Positions 42,372 through 53,692 of a stretch of DNA of 64,000 bases are shown piece after piece; position 1 is the first letter of the stretch; the number at the start of each line of letters is the position of its first letter. Source of the stretch: Erinaceus europaeus (taxonomy: Eukaryota; Chordata; Mammalia; Eulipotyphla; Erinaceidae). The translations under genes and the position numbers were made by a program. The notes beneath the pieces are model-generated. The model searched no databases, was not told the origin of the DNA, and saw only the letters and a program-made list of their open reading frames with translations. Where the stretch lies: the NCBI RefSeq assembly GCF_950295315.1, contig NC_080179.1:76220836-76284835 (forward strand), in the 5' to 3' direction.

Positions 42372-42682
42372 GAGGGAGTCCGGCGGTGGCGCAGCAGGTT
42401 AAGCGCATGTGGTGCAAAGCACAAGGACCGGCGGAAGGATGCCGGTTCAAGCCCCCGGCTCCCCACCTGCAGGGGAGTCGCTTACAGGAGGTGAAGCAGG
42501 TCTGCAGGTGTCTGTCTTTCTCTCCCCCTCTCTGTCTTCCCCTCCTCTCTCCATTTCTCTCTGTCCTATCCAACAACGAGGACATCAATAGCAACAACCA
42601 ATAATAACTACAACAACAATGAAAAACATCAAGGGCAACAAAAGGGAAAGTAAATAAATAAATATAAAAATTAAAAAAATTT
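42372..42682 (+). mobile_element. SINE-A
   Basis: Complete copy: GGGAGTCCGGCGGTGGCGCA head, AACGAGGACATCAATAGCAA block and tail. Confidence 0.92.
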
Positions 42683-43096
42683 TAAAAACCTCACTGCATG
42701 TTTAAATACACGCCTGCATTTGATGAGATGCTCACCTTTTGGATACTACAGGAAGATCAGCTTGTCTTTCTCCGCCGGGCTGTGTTTCAGTAATACTCCC
42801 CCTCCTGTTTATAAACCATCAAAGGGAAAAGCCAGGCTGTGTGAGTGTCTGATGCTTCTAGGCCCCTAACAGGCATCACAAAGCAGGTCTGATAGTTCAC
42901 TTTGCTCTGCCTGAAAGAATGTGACACCTGCAGCAGCTGAAATTCCAGTGCTCAGGCCTCACTCCTTATAAACTAGGCATTGCTTGCTTGGGCTAACTCA
43001 GCACAGAGCGATTTCTAGATGGCTGTTCAGAATTCTCTGCTGCTACTCCTCTGAGCTCCCTGTTGGAGCTAACTGAAGACTGTGTTTTCCTTGATT
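42683..43096 (+). other. Unique intron sequence
   Basis: No gene or repeat recognised. Confidence 0.4.
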
Positions 43097-43111
43097 AGAA
43101 AGGCTGTAGAG

Positions 43112-43370
43112 AGGCACAAGCTGAAAAACAAGATCAGAAGAGCAAACACAAGTAGAGCCTGAACTGGAATTGGCGGATCGCACCAAAGTAAAAGACTCTG
43201 GGTGGGTGTGGGGAGAACACAGGTCCCAGAAGGATTCAGAGGACCTAGTGGGGGTTGTATTGTTATGTGGGAAACTGGGGAATGTTATGCATGTACAAAC
43301 TATTGTATTTACTGTTGAATGTAAAACGTTAATTCCCCCCTCCCAAAAAAAAAAGCAGAAAAAAAAAAAA
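43112..43370 (+). mobile_element. 5'-truncated L1 insertion with TSD
   Basis: Only the last 259 bases of an L1 (3' end, A-rich tail) are present on the + strand. The perfect 15-bp repeat AGAAAGGCTGTAGAG at 43097-43111 and 43371-43385 marks the insertion. Confidence 0.92.
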
Positions 43371-43385
43371 AGAAAGGCTGTAGAG

Positions 43386-43673
43386 GGCTGGACGGTGGTG
43401 CAGTAAGCGGAACACCACATTACTGTGTGCACACTCCCAGGTTCAAGCCCCGGTCCCCACCTGCAGGGGGAAAGCCTCACGAGTGGCAGAGTGGCGCTGC
43501 CGGGGCCTCTGTCTCTTTTCCTCTTTATCACCCCCATCTCTCAGGTTTTCTCTGTCTTTCTCAAAAAATAAAAATGAAAGAAGAACAGAAGGAAAAATAG
43601 CAGCCAGGAGCAGTGGGTTTGTTGTGCAGGCACTAGGCCCCAGCGACAACCCTGGTAGCCATTTTAAAAAAGT
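43386..43673 (+). mobile_element. SINE-B with long-form extension
   Basis: GGCTGGACGGTGGTGCAGTA head, CCTGCAGGGGGAAAGCCTCA core, then the extension ending CAACCCTGGTAGCC. Confidence 0.85.
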
Positions 43674-44416
43674 TGTGAACGCCACCTATTTCTCCTCTAC
43701 CCACGTAATTCAGAGACCTTTAACAGGCCACATAGCAGGAGGCTGTTCACGGCGATGAACCTGTTAGGAAAACTGAATGCATCCGTCTGACTGAAAGCAC
43801 TAGCTTATGGTTAGACATGCTTGACCCCCCCATTCAAGGTGCAGTCTCGGTAACCTTAAGTATTCGTCCTATTGTTAGGAACCCCTCTGTTGGTAAGGAA
43901 GTATTGTACGTCTATTTCATATCATTTAAAAATGCTCCACTTATTGAAGTGTTCCTGGCCTATAAAGCTGAGATGGCTGGAAGGTGAGTAGTGGTGGAGG
44001 TGCAGGTGTGTTGTGAAGCCTCTGCAGGTTAGGTGATCATGACTGTTTCTCCTCCTCCTCCTTCCCCTCCTCCTTCATCTCCTCCTTTTCCTTCTTCTTC
44101 TTTGTGAGAATATTGAAGTTCTTTTCTTCCCCCTTATCATCAAGGGGTTGGACCACTCCCAGATTACTTTTTTGGGTAAGCTGAGGCTGAGGGAGAGAGG
44201 GGAAACACCAGAGTGTGAAAGCTTCCTGCGGGGTGGTGGGGCCAGCGGGGGAAGCTGGGTCTTGCACGTGGCAAAGCCGCATTTAATGCAGCTGACATCG
44301 CCAGTCATGCCTCAGGCTCTTTCCTTCTAGCAGATTTCAGATGGATGACCCAGTGTCTGTCTGAAATCTAACAGAATAGGTATCAACCTCGAGTAAAGTG
44401 TAGAAAGACCCATCTT
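43674..44416 (+). other. Unique intron sequence with a CT-rich tract
   Basis: A pyrimidine tract (CTCCTC/CTTCTT) lies at 44048-44102; otherwise unique. Confidence 0.5.
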
Positions 44417-44636
44417 GCTTTTATTTTTATTATCTTTATTAATTTACTTATCGGATAGAAATAGCCAGAAATTAAGAGAAAGCAGAGAGGGAGAGAGGCG
44501 GAGAGATACCTGCAGCCCCGCTTCACCACTTCACTCCTTGTGAAGTCTCCCCCCTGCAGGTGGGGGCTGGAGGCCTGAACCTGGAACCTTCCGCACTGTA
44601 ACTTGAGCTCGCCTAGTTGTGCCACCTCCCGGCCCC
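44417..44636 (-). mobile_element. SINE-B
   Basis: Reversed copy: ATTATCTTTATTAATTTAC tail side and CCACCTCCCGGCCCC head. Confidence 0.9.
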
Positions 44637-44689
44637 AACCCATTCTGCTTCTGTATCTACGCAGACATACCGTATTATTTTGAAGTATG

Positions 44690-44985
44690 ATCCTGGTTCC
44701 TTTATTCTTCACGAGTGGTGGAACAGTGTCGTGGTGTCTGTCCTCGGTCCCTGCCTCTCTATCTCTCACCCTCTATCTTGAGGAAAAAATTAAAAATGAC
44801 CACTGGGAGCAGTGAGGAACTAAGGCTTTTTTTTTTTAACCAGAGCCCTATTCAGCTCTGGCTTATGGTGGTACAGGGGATTGAACCTGGAACTTTGGAG
44901 CCTCAGGCATGACAGTCTGTTTGCATAACCATTATGCTGTCTACCCCCTAGCATTAACCCTAGTGGCCAAAAGTTAACAAATACA
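44690..44985 (+). mobile_element. SINE-B long-form fragment split by a nested SINE-D
   Basis: Left 44690-44824 and right 44951-44985 (GCATTAACCCTAGTGGCC) are one element. Confidence 0.7.
44825..44950 (-). mobile_element. SINE-D, nested
   Basis: Reversed copy: ACCAGAGCCCTATTCAGCTC, GGCTTATGGTGGTACAGGGG, CATTATGCTGTCTACCCCC. Confidence 0.9.
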
Positions 44986-45021
44986 TAAAACAAGAATGAC
45001 AATACATTAAAAAAAAAAGTT

Positions 45022-45238
45022 GGGGCCAGGCGGTGGCTCACCTGGTTAAGCACACACATGACAATGTGCAAGGACCCAGGTTCAAACCCCTGGTCCCCAC
45101 CAGCAGGGGGAAAGCTTCACCAGTGGTGCAGCATTGCTGCAGTGGTCTCTCTGTCTCTCTCCCTCTCTGTCTCCCACCTTCCCTTTCAGTTTCTCTCTGT
45201 TTCTATCCAATAATAAATAAAAAGATTTTTTAAAGAAA
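45022..45238 (+). mobile_element. SINE-B
   Basis: Complete copy: GGGGCCAGGCGGTGGCTCAC head and AATAATAAATAAAAAG tail. Confidence 0.92.
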
Positions 45239-46119
45239 GTAGAGCTGAAAACAGAAGGTCCTCACTGATGTTTTGGGAAGTGATGTGGCACTCAGTTGAG
45301 TGGAAGGTTGGGAGAGAGGGATTTTCATGCTGCCTTTAGGAAGGCTTAAAGGAGAGGAAATTGGAGAAGAAGGAGCCAGCCAGTCCTTTGGAAGCTTTCC
45401 TACTGTGAGAGCAGAGGCCAAATTAGTGCTGAGGCCACTGCTGTCCTGTGCTCAGGCATTTTCCCTGTGTGGCTGCAGTGTGATGTAATTAAAAAGGGGA
45501 AGAAAGCACGATGTTTGTTCCTGGCTCCCCTGCTCATTTATTCTGTGACTCTGAGCAAATAGTTGCATCTCTAGGAATATAGGCAGTTAGTTCCCTGTCT
45601 GGGAATGAGACTCGTGCTATTCACCAGTCGCAGTCTCCCTGAAATGATGGTGTGTACAAGATACACAGCAGGCCAGCTCTCCCTTCTTTGCCTTGGGCTT
45701 CTGGCCAAGTCTGATATTAAAAAAGTGAGCTATATTACTGCTGGAAGATTTCTCTGTACTGTGGGTGGAGAGGTTAGAAATAAAGGTCCTCTTTATGAAT
45801 CCACTTTAACAAAGTCATCTGGCCTGTGTGTGTGTGTGTGTGTGTTTCTGTTATCAATTAAGTAGGCTTGGTCTTTAATTTAATAGCTATTAGAAGATGA
45901 AAGAGATAGCCAGACATTTCATAGTGATTGATTTCCAGTTTATGAATTGCCTGGCATCTGTAGACCATTTAATTGATGTAATAAATTACAATCATGTAAA
46001 TTTTCCTGGGTTGCAGTGTGTCCCAGGCATTCAGGATATCCACTGAATGTTGGGCTATTTGAAAAAGATGGCAAATCTTGGTTTGTTTGGTAATCCTAGG
46101 AAGCAGTATAGAAAACAGC
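45239..46119 (+). other. PRTG: PRTG intron 2, unique
   Basis: Nearly 0.9 kb without SINEs, with one short (TG)n at 45827-45845. Confidence 0.5.
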
Positions 46120-46258
46120 AGAAGCCTGGGGAGATAGTACAGAGTGATTATGTAAATGACTCTCCGGCCTGGGATGCTGGGGTCCCAGGTTCAAGCTACA
46201 GTCCCACTATCAGCCACAGCTGAGCAGGGCTCGGGTAAAATAGAATAAATAAAATGTG
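46120..46258 (+). mobile_element. SINE-D, diverged
   Basis: GCCTGGGGAGATAGTACAGA head, GGTCCCAGGTTCAAGC, CAGCCACAGCTGAGCAGGGC. Confidence 0.72.
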
Positions 46259-46957
46259 AAGTTTGTCAGCAAATGATTTAATCAGCGCTCCAGTTCTTAG
46301 TGTCTTAAAGTGTTCTTAATCATTTGATAAAGCAAACCCTAACCCTAGTAGACATAGGGAGGGCTGTTACCACCTTGGTGGCTTGTGTGATTTTTTTCTC
46401 ACTGTAAACTGCAGTGCTGACGAAGTTGCTAAGTGACCCTCATTTAGTGACAAACTCTTCATCCTCTTAAAGCTGCCTTAATCCTGCTGTCTCTGCCACC
46501 AGCGTGGAAGTGGGGAATTGGTGAAAGCCTAGTGCGCAGAACTGATTCTGCACGGAGTGACAGCCCGCGCGAGAACGGCGTGCACTAGACTAGGCGGTGG
46601 AAGGCGCTTGCTGGCCAGAGGACTGGAGGATCGTGGTCCTGGTAGAGACAAAGCCGTAGGCTCCTGCTCTTCCCCGCAAGCACACGGGAGCCACACACGT
46701 CCACCAGCTTTGTAGCCGGTTCTCGTGGCCCCTGTGCACGTGGCCCTCCCTCTGCGTGTTCCCCTGTTTGCTGTGCTGGCAGATGGTCTGCAGGGCCGGC
46801 TCCTGTCAGGGTGTCAGGGTGGCGCCACAGCTCACGTGGACGGTGCCTTGCTTTGCCGGGTGCCCCACGCAGGTCCCAGCGCAGCCCCCACAGCACTGAA
46901 GGAGGCTGTGGTGCTGTGGGAATGCTCTTTCTGCCTCTTTGTCTTGATCTAAAACTA
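46259..46957 (+). other. Unique or very old repeat sequence
   Basis: Contains a two-unit telomere-like AACCCTAACCCTAG at about 46335 and a GC-rich block at 46540-46900 with overlapping chance frames. The end (46900-46957) looks like an old SINE 3' part. Confidence 0.4.
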
Positions 46958-47206
46958 TGAATGTTTTTTTTATGTTGTTGCTGTTGATGTGGTTGTTGTT
47001 GGATAGGACAGAGAGAAATGGAGAGAGGAGGGGAAGACAGAGGGGGAGAGAAAGGCAGACAGACACCTGCAGCCCTGTTTCACCACCTGTGAAGCGACTC
47101 CCCTGCAGGTGGGGGGCTGGGGGCTCGAACTGGGATCCTTCGACGGGTCTTTGCGCCTCATGCTATGTGCATTTAACCTGGTGTGCTGCCACCCGACCCC
47201 TGATGT
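46958..47206 (-). mobile_element. SINE-A
   Basis: Reversed copy starting in the CAACAA block; the tail is missing. Confidence 0.88.
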
Positions 47207-47289
47207 AGTCATTTTAAGACCTGTGGATGTTCTGTTATTTTGAAGGCTTAGTAGCTGCCTTATACATTTCTCACTGTTGACATACATTA

Positions 47290-47453
47290 ACCTTTTACTA
47301 TTTATTTATTCACTAGTGAGATGGAGAAGGGGGAGAGAGGAAGAGAGAGAGAAAGTACCAGAGTATCACGCTGGTGCAGATAATGCTGGGTCTCAAACTT
47401 GGGGCCTCATGTCAGAGTTCCACTGTTTTACCCAGTGCACTACCATGTCGACC
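47290..47453 (-). mobile_element. SINE-C, diverged
   Basis: TATTTATTTATTCACTAGTG tail, GTACCAGAGTATCACGCTGG and TTTACCCAGTGCACTACCAT. Confidence 0.75.
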
Positions 47454-47901
47454 ATTATTTCTCAGTACTGCAATACCAGTGGCAGGGTGTAAGAGTGTTC
47501 ATCTTTCTTCCCCAAGTGCACCTGCTTCTGAGTCCTAGTCCCACTGATTCCCCCTTCCCAGATGTCTCTCAGTCCTGCCTCTGTTTCTCTGTTTCTCATC
47601 ATTCAGCCAGCTCAGGCTGCCAGATAAACTGGAGTAAGAAGTGTGAGGATAAGAGTGGGAAGGAGAGGAGAGGAGAAGGGAGGAGAGGAGGGAGAGGGAG
47701 AGAGAGAGAAATGCTGAAAGGAGAAGGGGAGGAAGTTGAGTGAGGGAGAGGGCTGTGCTAGTCCTTAGATAATACAAAGTTTGTGACTGTAATTTTTCCT
47801 CTCAACGAAAAGTTGACTGGTCACTATCAGATAAGTGCAGGTGTCCTGAGCTTATAGCCAGGATGCATTCATTGTTTTAGTAAACACGGGTGTAGATAAA
47901 C
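47454..47901 (+). other. Unique intron sequence with a GA-rich tract
   Basis: A purine tract (GGAGAGGAGAGGAG type) lies at 47655-47735; otherwise unique. Confidence 0.5.
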
Positions 47902-47912
47902 TCTGGGAGGGT

Positions 47913-48197
47913 AGGGAGTTGGGCGGTAGCGCAGCAGGTTAAGCTTAGCATGTGCACGAAGTGCAGGGACTGGCATAAGGATCCCGGTTCGAGCCCCCGG
48001 CTTCCCACCTGCAGGGGAGTCGCTTCACAGGCGGTGAAGCAGGTCTGCAGGTGTCTGTCTTTCTCTCCCCCTCTCTGTCTTCCCCTCCTCTCTCCATTTC
48101 TCTCTGTCTTATCCAACAACGATGACATCAATAACAACAACAATAATAAATACAACAACAATAAAAAACAACAAAGGCAACAAAAGGGGAAAAAAAA
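47913..48197 (+). mobile_element. SINE-A with TSD
   Basis: Complete copy bracketed by TCTGGGAGGGT at 47902-47912 and 48198-48208. Confidence 0.93.
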
Positions 48198-48208
48198 TCT
48201 GGGAGGGT

Positions 48209-48660
48209 GAAGCCCAGCCAGGGATTTGCAGGAGAGAGATGTTAGCTAGTTTCAGAACTCAGGGTTCCTTGAGTTGTGGTGGTTGACTAGATTTGTGATG
48301 AACTCAAGCCAGGGCAGTGGTCTCCATGGGGGTTCCTGAGGCTCCAGAATCAGATCCTGTCCTCCCCAGTGTGGTTGAACCTGGTCTCCAGACTGTTCTC
48401 CAGAGTAGTAGGAGTAAAGCACTCTAGAGCTTTGTGAAAAGACACGACAAACACTCATTCTGACCCAGCTCCCCAGTTAACCCATTGCTTTTGTTTTTAA
48501 CCAAACTCAGAAGCACTCCTTGGACAGAATATACTCCCAGGAATCTCTGGAGTCCCGGGAATGTAGATAAGCCTGTGGCTTTTTCTGCCTCCTCTCCACC
48601 CGGCCCTCCTTCCAGCTCAGGTAAAGAAGTAGGTGGGCAGAGTCATTCCAGAAAGACCAT
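48209..48660 (+). other. Unique intron sequence
   Basis: No gene or repeat recognised. Confidence 0.4.
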
Positions 48661-48868
48661 CAGGAGCTGGGTGGTGGCGCACCTGGTTGAGCACATGTTA
48701 CAGTGCACAAGGACCCGGGTTCCAGCCCCCAGTCCCCACCAGCAGGGGGAAAGCTTTTTGCATGGTGAAGCAGTGCTGCAGGTGTCTCTCTGTCTCTCTC
48801 TCTCTGTCTCCCCCAACCCTCTCTGTTTCTGGCTGCCTCTATTCAGTAAATAAAGATAAAAAAAAATA
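48661..48868 (+). mobile_element. SINE-B
   Basis: Complete copy: GAGCTGGGTGGTGGCGCACC head and AGTAAATAAAGATAAAAAAA tail. Confidence 0.93.
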
Positions 48869-49054
48869 GGCGAGCATAATAAACAGGTGGACTGAATGCT
48901 GAGTTGAGATCCATATGTTTTTAAGATCAGGAAGCTATTCATCTGTATAGGAAGGGAGAAGGAAGTATGAATGAAAGAGGACTCTGCTCATGGATCATCA
49001 GAGGGAAGGCCCCAGAGAAAGTGACGGGGGCATCGCCATAGCAAACGACCCGTA

Positions 49055-49264
49055 GCCCGGCTGCCACCCCACCTGCAGGAGGGTGCCTCACACGCAGCGA
49101 AGCAGGTCTGCAGGTGGCTGCCTTTCTCCCCTCTGTCCTGCCTCCCCTCTCAATTTTTCTGTCCTTTCAAAAGAAACAAAAGGGAGGGAGCCCTCCAGGA
49201 GCAGTGGATCTGTAGTGTTGGCACCAAGCCCCGGCAATAGTCCTGGTGGCAATAATAATAACAT
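49055..49264 (+). mobile_element. SINE-A long form, 5'-truncated and diverged
   Basis: CACCCCACCTGCAGGAGGGT to the extension end CCTGGTGGCAATAATAATAA. Confidence 0.78.
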
Positions 49265-49560
49265 TTAAAAATATTTTATTTTATTTATTTTCCCTTTTGT
49301 TGCCCTTGTTGTATTTTTATTGTTGTAGTCATTATTGTTGTTATTGATGTTGTTGTTGTTGGATAGGACAGAGAGAAATGGAGAGAGGAGGGGAAGACAG
49401 AGAGGGGGAGGGAAAGACAGACACCTGCAGACCTGCTTCACCGCCTGTGAAATGACTCCCCTGCAGGTGGGGAACCGGGGACTTGAACCGGGATCCTTAC
49501 GCCGGTCTTTGTGCTTTGCACCATGTGCGCTTAACCCACTGCGGTACCGCCCAACTCCCT
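49265..49560 (-). mobile_element. SINE-A
   Basis: Complete reversed copy. Its tail complement abuts the tail of the + copy before it, giving a tail-to-tail inverted pair. Confidence 0.92.
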
Positions 49561-49745
49561 AAAAAACATTTTTTTAAAGAAATAACCTATGGGTTATTTT
49601 CAGCTACTGGATAATGTCGTATCATTTCATATGGTATAACCATAATGTTAGTGGAGTTTAAAACTAATGTGTAATAAATATTTTATTCATTGGAACCCTT
49701 TAGAAGCATGAATATCATAGTTTAATTATAGATATCAGCAGAGCT
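49561..49745 (+). other. Unique AT-rich intron sequence
   Basis: No gene or repeat recognised. Confidence 0.4.
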
Positions 49746-50012
49746 TTCCTGGGGGACCATTTCCCCCCATTTTTGTTGCCCTTGTTATTATTGGTATTGC
49801 TGTTGTTGTTGGATAGGACAGAGAGAAATGGAGAGAGGAGAGGAAGACAGAGAGGGGGAGAGAAAGACAGACACCTGCAGACCTGCTTCGCCGCCTGTGA
49901 AGCGACTCCCCTGCAGGTGGGAAGCCGGGGGCTCGAACCGGGATCCTTACGCCGGTCCTTGTGCTTTGCGCCGCCTGCGCTTAACCACCCGCACTACCGC
50001 CCAGCCCCGCCT
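49746..50012 (-). mobile_element. SINE-A, long-form type shortened
   Basis: Reversed copy: GGGGACCATTTCCCCCCATT, GTTGTTGGATAGGACAGAG, head CTACCGCCCAGCCCC. Confidence 0.9.
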
Positions 50013-50146
50013 GGTGACCATTTTTTAAGAGAGAGAGACTGACTACAGAACTACTCTACCACTTCGGAAGCTTTCCCCCTTGGAGGTGGGGACCAGGGCC
50101 TTGAACCTGGGCCCTCACATGTGGTAATGTGCTTAGTGATTCATGA
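50013..50146 (-). mobile_element. Old SINE-B
   Basis: GAGAGAGACTGACTACAGAA body and GGAGGTGGGGACCAGGGCCT core; the head is cut. Confidence 0.65.
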
Positions 50147-50287
50147 AGAGCATTCACATAGGGCGGGCCTGGAGCCTCACACTCACTAGCTGGAACCTTG
50201 AGCAAGTTGCTTCATGTTCCTCGTGCCTGAATTTCCTCAACCGAAATGGTAATAATAATTGTGATGGTGAACTTGCCCCATCCATTT

Positions 50288-50335
50288 CTCCCCTCCCTCC
50301 CTCCCTCCCTCGCTCCCTCCCTCCCTCCCTCCCTT
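50288..50335. repeat. (CCCT)n microsatellite
   Basis: About 11 tetranucleotide units with one G substitution. Confidence 0.95.
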
Positions 50336-50342
50336 CTTTCCT

Positions 50343-50482
50343 ACCTCTTTTTACATTTATTTAGGGGGGAAAAAAGAAACGGAGCCAGAGCACCCCCTGG
50401 CACACGCGACGCAGAGGACTGAGCCTGGAGTCACACGCTTGAACGCCCAGCGCTTCTGACCACTTCCGCAGCGGCCCCCCTG
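50343..50482 (-). mobile_element. Old SINE-C
   Basis: TACATTTATTTAGGGGGG tail side, CAGAGCACCCCCTGGCACAC and CACTTCCGCAGCGGCCCCCC. Confidence 0.65.
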
Positions 50483-51138
50483 TTTCATATATATTGTTTT
50501 TCAACCAATAAGTTCAGAAAATACTTAGCATTTTTTATCCTCCCCCAACCCCCAACCCCTTAACTATTAACCAGTGAAGTAAATGATTGAGGAGACAGGT
50601 GAAAGGAGGAAGCTGCAGATCACATAGGCACTTGTTTATTATGCTTGCAGGTTGTTTTGGGAGCTCAGCGCCTGCTTCTCAAGACCTTGTTCTAGCCTAT
50701 TTTATGGCGCTCTGGCCTCTTAACAGCACGGCTTTAATGACTTCTGAGGGGCTCTGAGTTTACCTTAGCAAAGCTGTGGAGGGGAGAAAAAGGTTGGGTT
50801 TCATAGGGAAGCTGTCGTCTTGGGAAAGCAGACCTAACTGGCAGAAGCAGAGTCCTTACCCAGAAGGAAACAGAGATTTACGTAAGGATTGGAGCTATTT
50901 TGCCATTGAGATAAATACAGAAGGTTTTGATTGTGCTGTAAACGCTTTGTAAATTGAGGTTTCCTTTTAGGGAGAGCTAACACATATTTTAAAGGACACA
51001 TTTCTTCACTGTTACCCCAAATCAAAACAGAAAAGCAATCCTTGAGGGAAACAAAAGCTTAAGAGTATAGGGTATTTATGTTTGCATGCCTTTCTATGTA
51101 TTCTGAGTTTAGCTTGGACCTATAATGTATCCTTTAAA
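50483..51138 (+). other. Unique intron sequence
   Basis: About 650 bp with no recognised repeat or exon. Confidence 0.45.
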
Positions 51139-51434
51139 ATTTTTAAAAAGATTTTTAAAAGATTTATTTACTCCCTTTTGTTGCTCTTGTGTTTTATTGT
51201 TGTAGTTATTGTTGTTGCTATTGATGTTGTCCTTGTTGGGTAGGACAGAGAGAAATGGAGAGAGGAGGGGAAGACAGAGAGGGGGAGAGAAAGACAGACA
51301 CCCGCAGACCTGCTTCACCGCCTGTGAAGCGACTCCCCTGCAGGTGGGGACCTGGGGCTCAACCAGAGTCCTGATGCCATTCCCTGTGCCTTGCGCAACA
51401 TGTAGTTAACCCGCTGTGCTACCACCTGACTCTT
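51139..51434 (-). mobile_element. SINE-A
   Basis: Complete reversed copy, AAGATTTATTTACTCCCTTT to CTACCACCTGACTC. Confidence 0.9.
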
Positions 51435-51435
51435 T

Positions 51436-51562
51436 TTTTAATTTAGTTTATTTATTTATTTTCATTTTTGTTGCCCTTGTTTTTCATTGTTGTTGTAGTT
51501 ATTGATAACATCGTTGTTGGATAGGACAGAGAGAAATGGAGAGAGGAGGGGAAGACAGAGAG
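51436..51562 (-). mobile_element. SINE-A, 5' half lost at a minisatellite border
   Basis: Tail side and GA-rich block are present (to GGAAGACAGAGAG); the promoter half is missing. The 97-bp minisatellite begins at the break. Confidence 0.88.
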
Positions 51563-52402
51563 ACTAGTGCTGCTCAGATAACTACTGCTTACTGTTCAGT
51601 GCTGTTCACAGTCACCATGTGCCGTGTGTCCTAGTTGTGTCTGTCTGTGATAGCAGAGTGACTAGTGCTGTCAGATAACCACTGCTGACTGTTCAGTGCT
51701 GTGCACACTCACCATGTGCCGTGTGTCCTAGTTGTGTCTGTCTGTGATAGCAGAGTGACTAGTGCTGTCAGATAACCACTGCTGACTGTTCAGTGCTGTG
51801 CACACTCACCATGTGCCGTGTGTCCTAGTTGTGTCTGTCTGTGATAGCAGAGTGACCAGTGCTGTCAGATAACCACTGCTGACTGTTCAGTGCTGTGCAC
51901 ACTCACCATGTGCCGTGTGTCCTAGTTGTGTCTGTCTGTGATAGCAGAGTGACTAGTGCTGTCAGATAACCACTGCTGACTGTTCAGTGCTGTGCACACT
52001 CACCATGTGCCGTGTGTCCTAGTTGTGTCTGTCTGTGATAGCAGAGTGACTAGTGCTGTCAGATAACCACTGCTGACTGTTCAGTGCTGTGCACACTCAC
52101 CATGTGCCGTGTGTCCTAGTTGTGTCTGTCTGTGATAGCAGAGTGACTAGTGCTGTCAGATAACCACTGCTGACTGTTCAGTGCTGTGCACACTCACCAT
52201 GTGCCGTGTGTCCTAGTTGTGTCTGTCTGTGATAGCAGAGTGACTAGTGCTGTCAGATAACCACTGCTGACTGTTCAGTGCTGTGCACACTCACCATGTA
52301 CCGTGTGTCCTAGTTGTGTCTGTCTGTGATAGCAGATTGACTAGTGCTGCTCAGATAACCACTGCTGACTGTTCAGTGCTGTGCACAGTAACCGTGTGCT
52401 TT
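51563..52402. repeat. 97-bp minisatellite, about 8.6 copies
   Basis: Units start at 51563, 51661, 51758, 51855, 51952, 52049, 52146, 52243 and 52340; the last is partial. The six central units are almost identical (one C for T at 51857). The first and last carry more changes, including an extra CT (GTGCTGCTCAG), and the next-to-last carries one or two single-base changes. No ORF runs through it. Confidence 0.97.
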
Positions 52403-52675
52403 TGGAGTATTGCCAAACTAAGCTACTTTTTTCCCCTTTCCAATAAAGTTAGCCCATTAGTCTGTTAATTGAGACTGTGTCCTTGGGGATGGGGAGGTGA
52501 CTCAGTACTGGATAATGTGCACGCTGTGCCCAGGTGGGTCCTGTCTTCTCCCACAGCCTGCCAGGTGGCACAGGGCGGTACTCCGGGACTCTCCCTTTCA
52601 CTCCTGCCCTTTCTCACAGAGACCCAAAAACAGTAATTTTAAAGAGAGAACGTAGGTATTGACAGAGTTCAGGTA
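52403..52675 (+). other. Unique sequence and a possible old SINE
   Basis: 52485-52640 (GGGGATGGGGAGGTGACTCA head) resembles an old SINE. Confidence 0.4.
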
Positions 52676-52826
52676 AGAGCTGTGAAGGTGGTGTTATGGA
52701 TGAAGCACTGGCCTCTCAAGCTTGGGGTCCTGCGTCTGATCTTAGCACTGCCTGTGCCAGAGTGGTGGGTGTCCTGGTTCTCTTTCTGCTTCTGCCTTGA
52801 GTTAATAGTGGACCTTTTTTTATTAA
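52676..52826 (+). mobile_element. SINE-C, diverged
   Basis: GTGAAGGTGGTGTTATGGAT head and GCCTCTCAAGCTTGGGGTCC. Confidence 0.75.
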
Positions 52827-52920
52827 GGGAACGAAGATATTTATTTGGCATAAAGAAAGACTCGTGACTTTTGCTATAGCAAGGACATAGGCACTCACAT
52901 TTCTAATAACTAGCCTAAAT

Positions 52921-53280
52921 TCTTTCTCTCTCTCTCTTTCTTTCTCTCTCTCTTTCTCTCTTTCTTTCTTTCTTTCTTTTGCCTCCAGGGTTATTGGTGG
53001 GGCTCAGTGCCTGCACCATGAATCCACTGCTCCTGGAGGCTATTTTGTCCCCCTTTTGTTTCCCTTGTTGTTGTTGTTGTTGTTGAATAAGACAGAGAGA
53101 AATGGAGAGGAAAGGAAGACAGGCGGAGAGAAAGACAGACAGACACCTGCAGACCTGCTTCACCACTTGTGAAGCGACTCCCCTGCAGGTGGGGAGCTGG
53201 GGACTCGAACCGGCATCCTTACGCTGGTCCTTGCGCTTTGCACCACGTGCGCTTAACCCATGCGCTACCGCCCAACCCCG
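52921..53280 (-). mobile_element. SINE-A, full long form with (CT)n tail
   Basis: Tail complement expanded to CTTT/CT repeats (52921-52979), then TTTTGCCTCCAGGGTTATTG to the head CTACCGCCCAACCCC. Confidence 0.92.
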
Positions 53281-53564
53281 GCTAAATACTTTCAAGGTTT
53301 AGAAGGAGAGTTGCCAGGCCACAGTGCTTTTTTTTTTTTCATACAGTTTTTAAAACTGGAATCACATTTTTGTGAGGTTATTTCTTTTTGATTATACCAG
53401 TAGTGAGTTGACCTGTAAGATTCTCTGAATTGATAACTAAAAGCTGCCTTTGAGTCAGATGCAGCCCTGTCTAACCCAGCCTTATGTTTCTGCAACATGC
53501 TTTTGAAGATGGGAACAGGAGAGACAAAAGCAGGGAGACCAGATAAGCGATGATTAGACTGCAG
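53281..53564 (+). other. Unique intron sequence
   Basis: No gene or repeat recognised. Confidence 0.4.
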
Positions 53565-53692
53565 CCCCGGGGCTGGCATAGCGGGTAAAGACGTGGACTT
53601 ACAAGCATGAGGACCTGGCTTTGACTCCTGGCATCGCATGGACCAGAGGGATGCTCTGTATCTCCCTCTTTTCTTTGACTTCATGTTGGAAA
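53565..53692 (+). mobile_element. SINE-C, diverged
   Basis: CCCGGGGCTGGCATAGCGGG head, ACAAGCATGAGGACCTGGC. Confidence 0.78.

Noticed and set aside
46333..46349. Interstitial telomere repeat
   Set aside because: Only two AACCCT units; this occurs by chance and shows no longer array.
53292..53684. 130-codon minus-strand frame as a gene
   Set aside because: Part of it is a SINE-C copy in reverse and the rest shows no recognisable domain.
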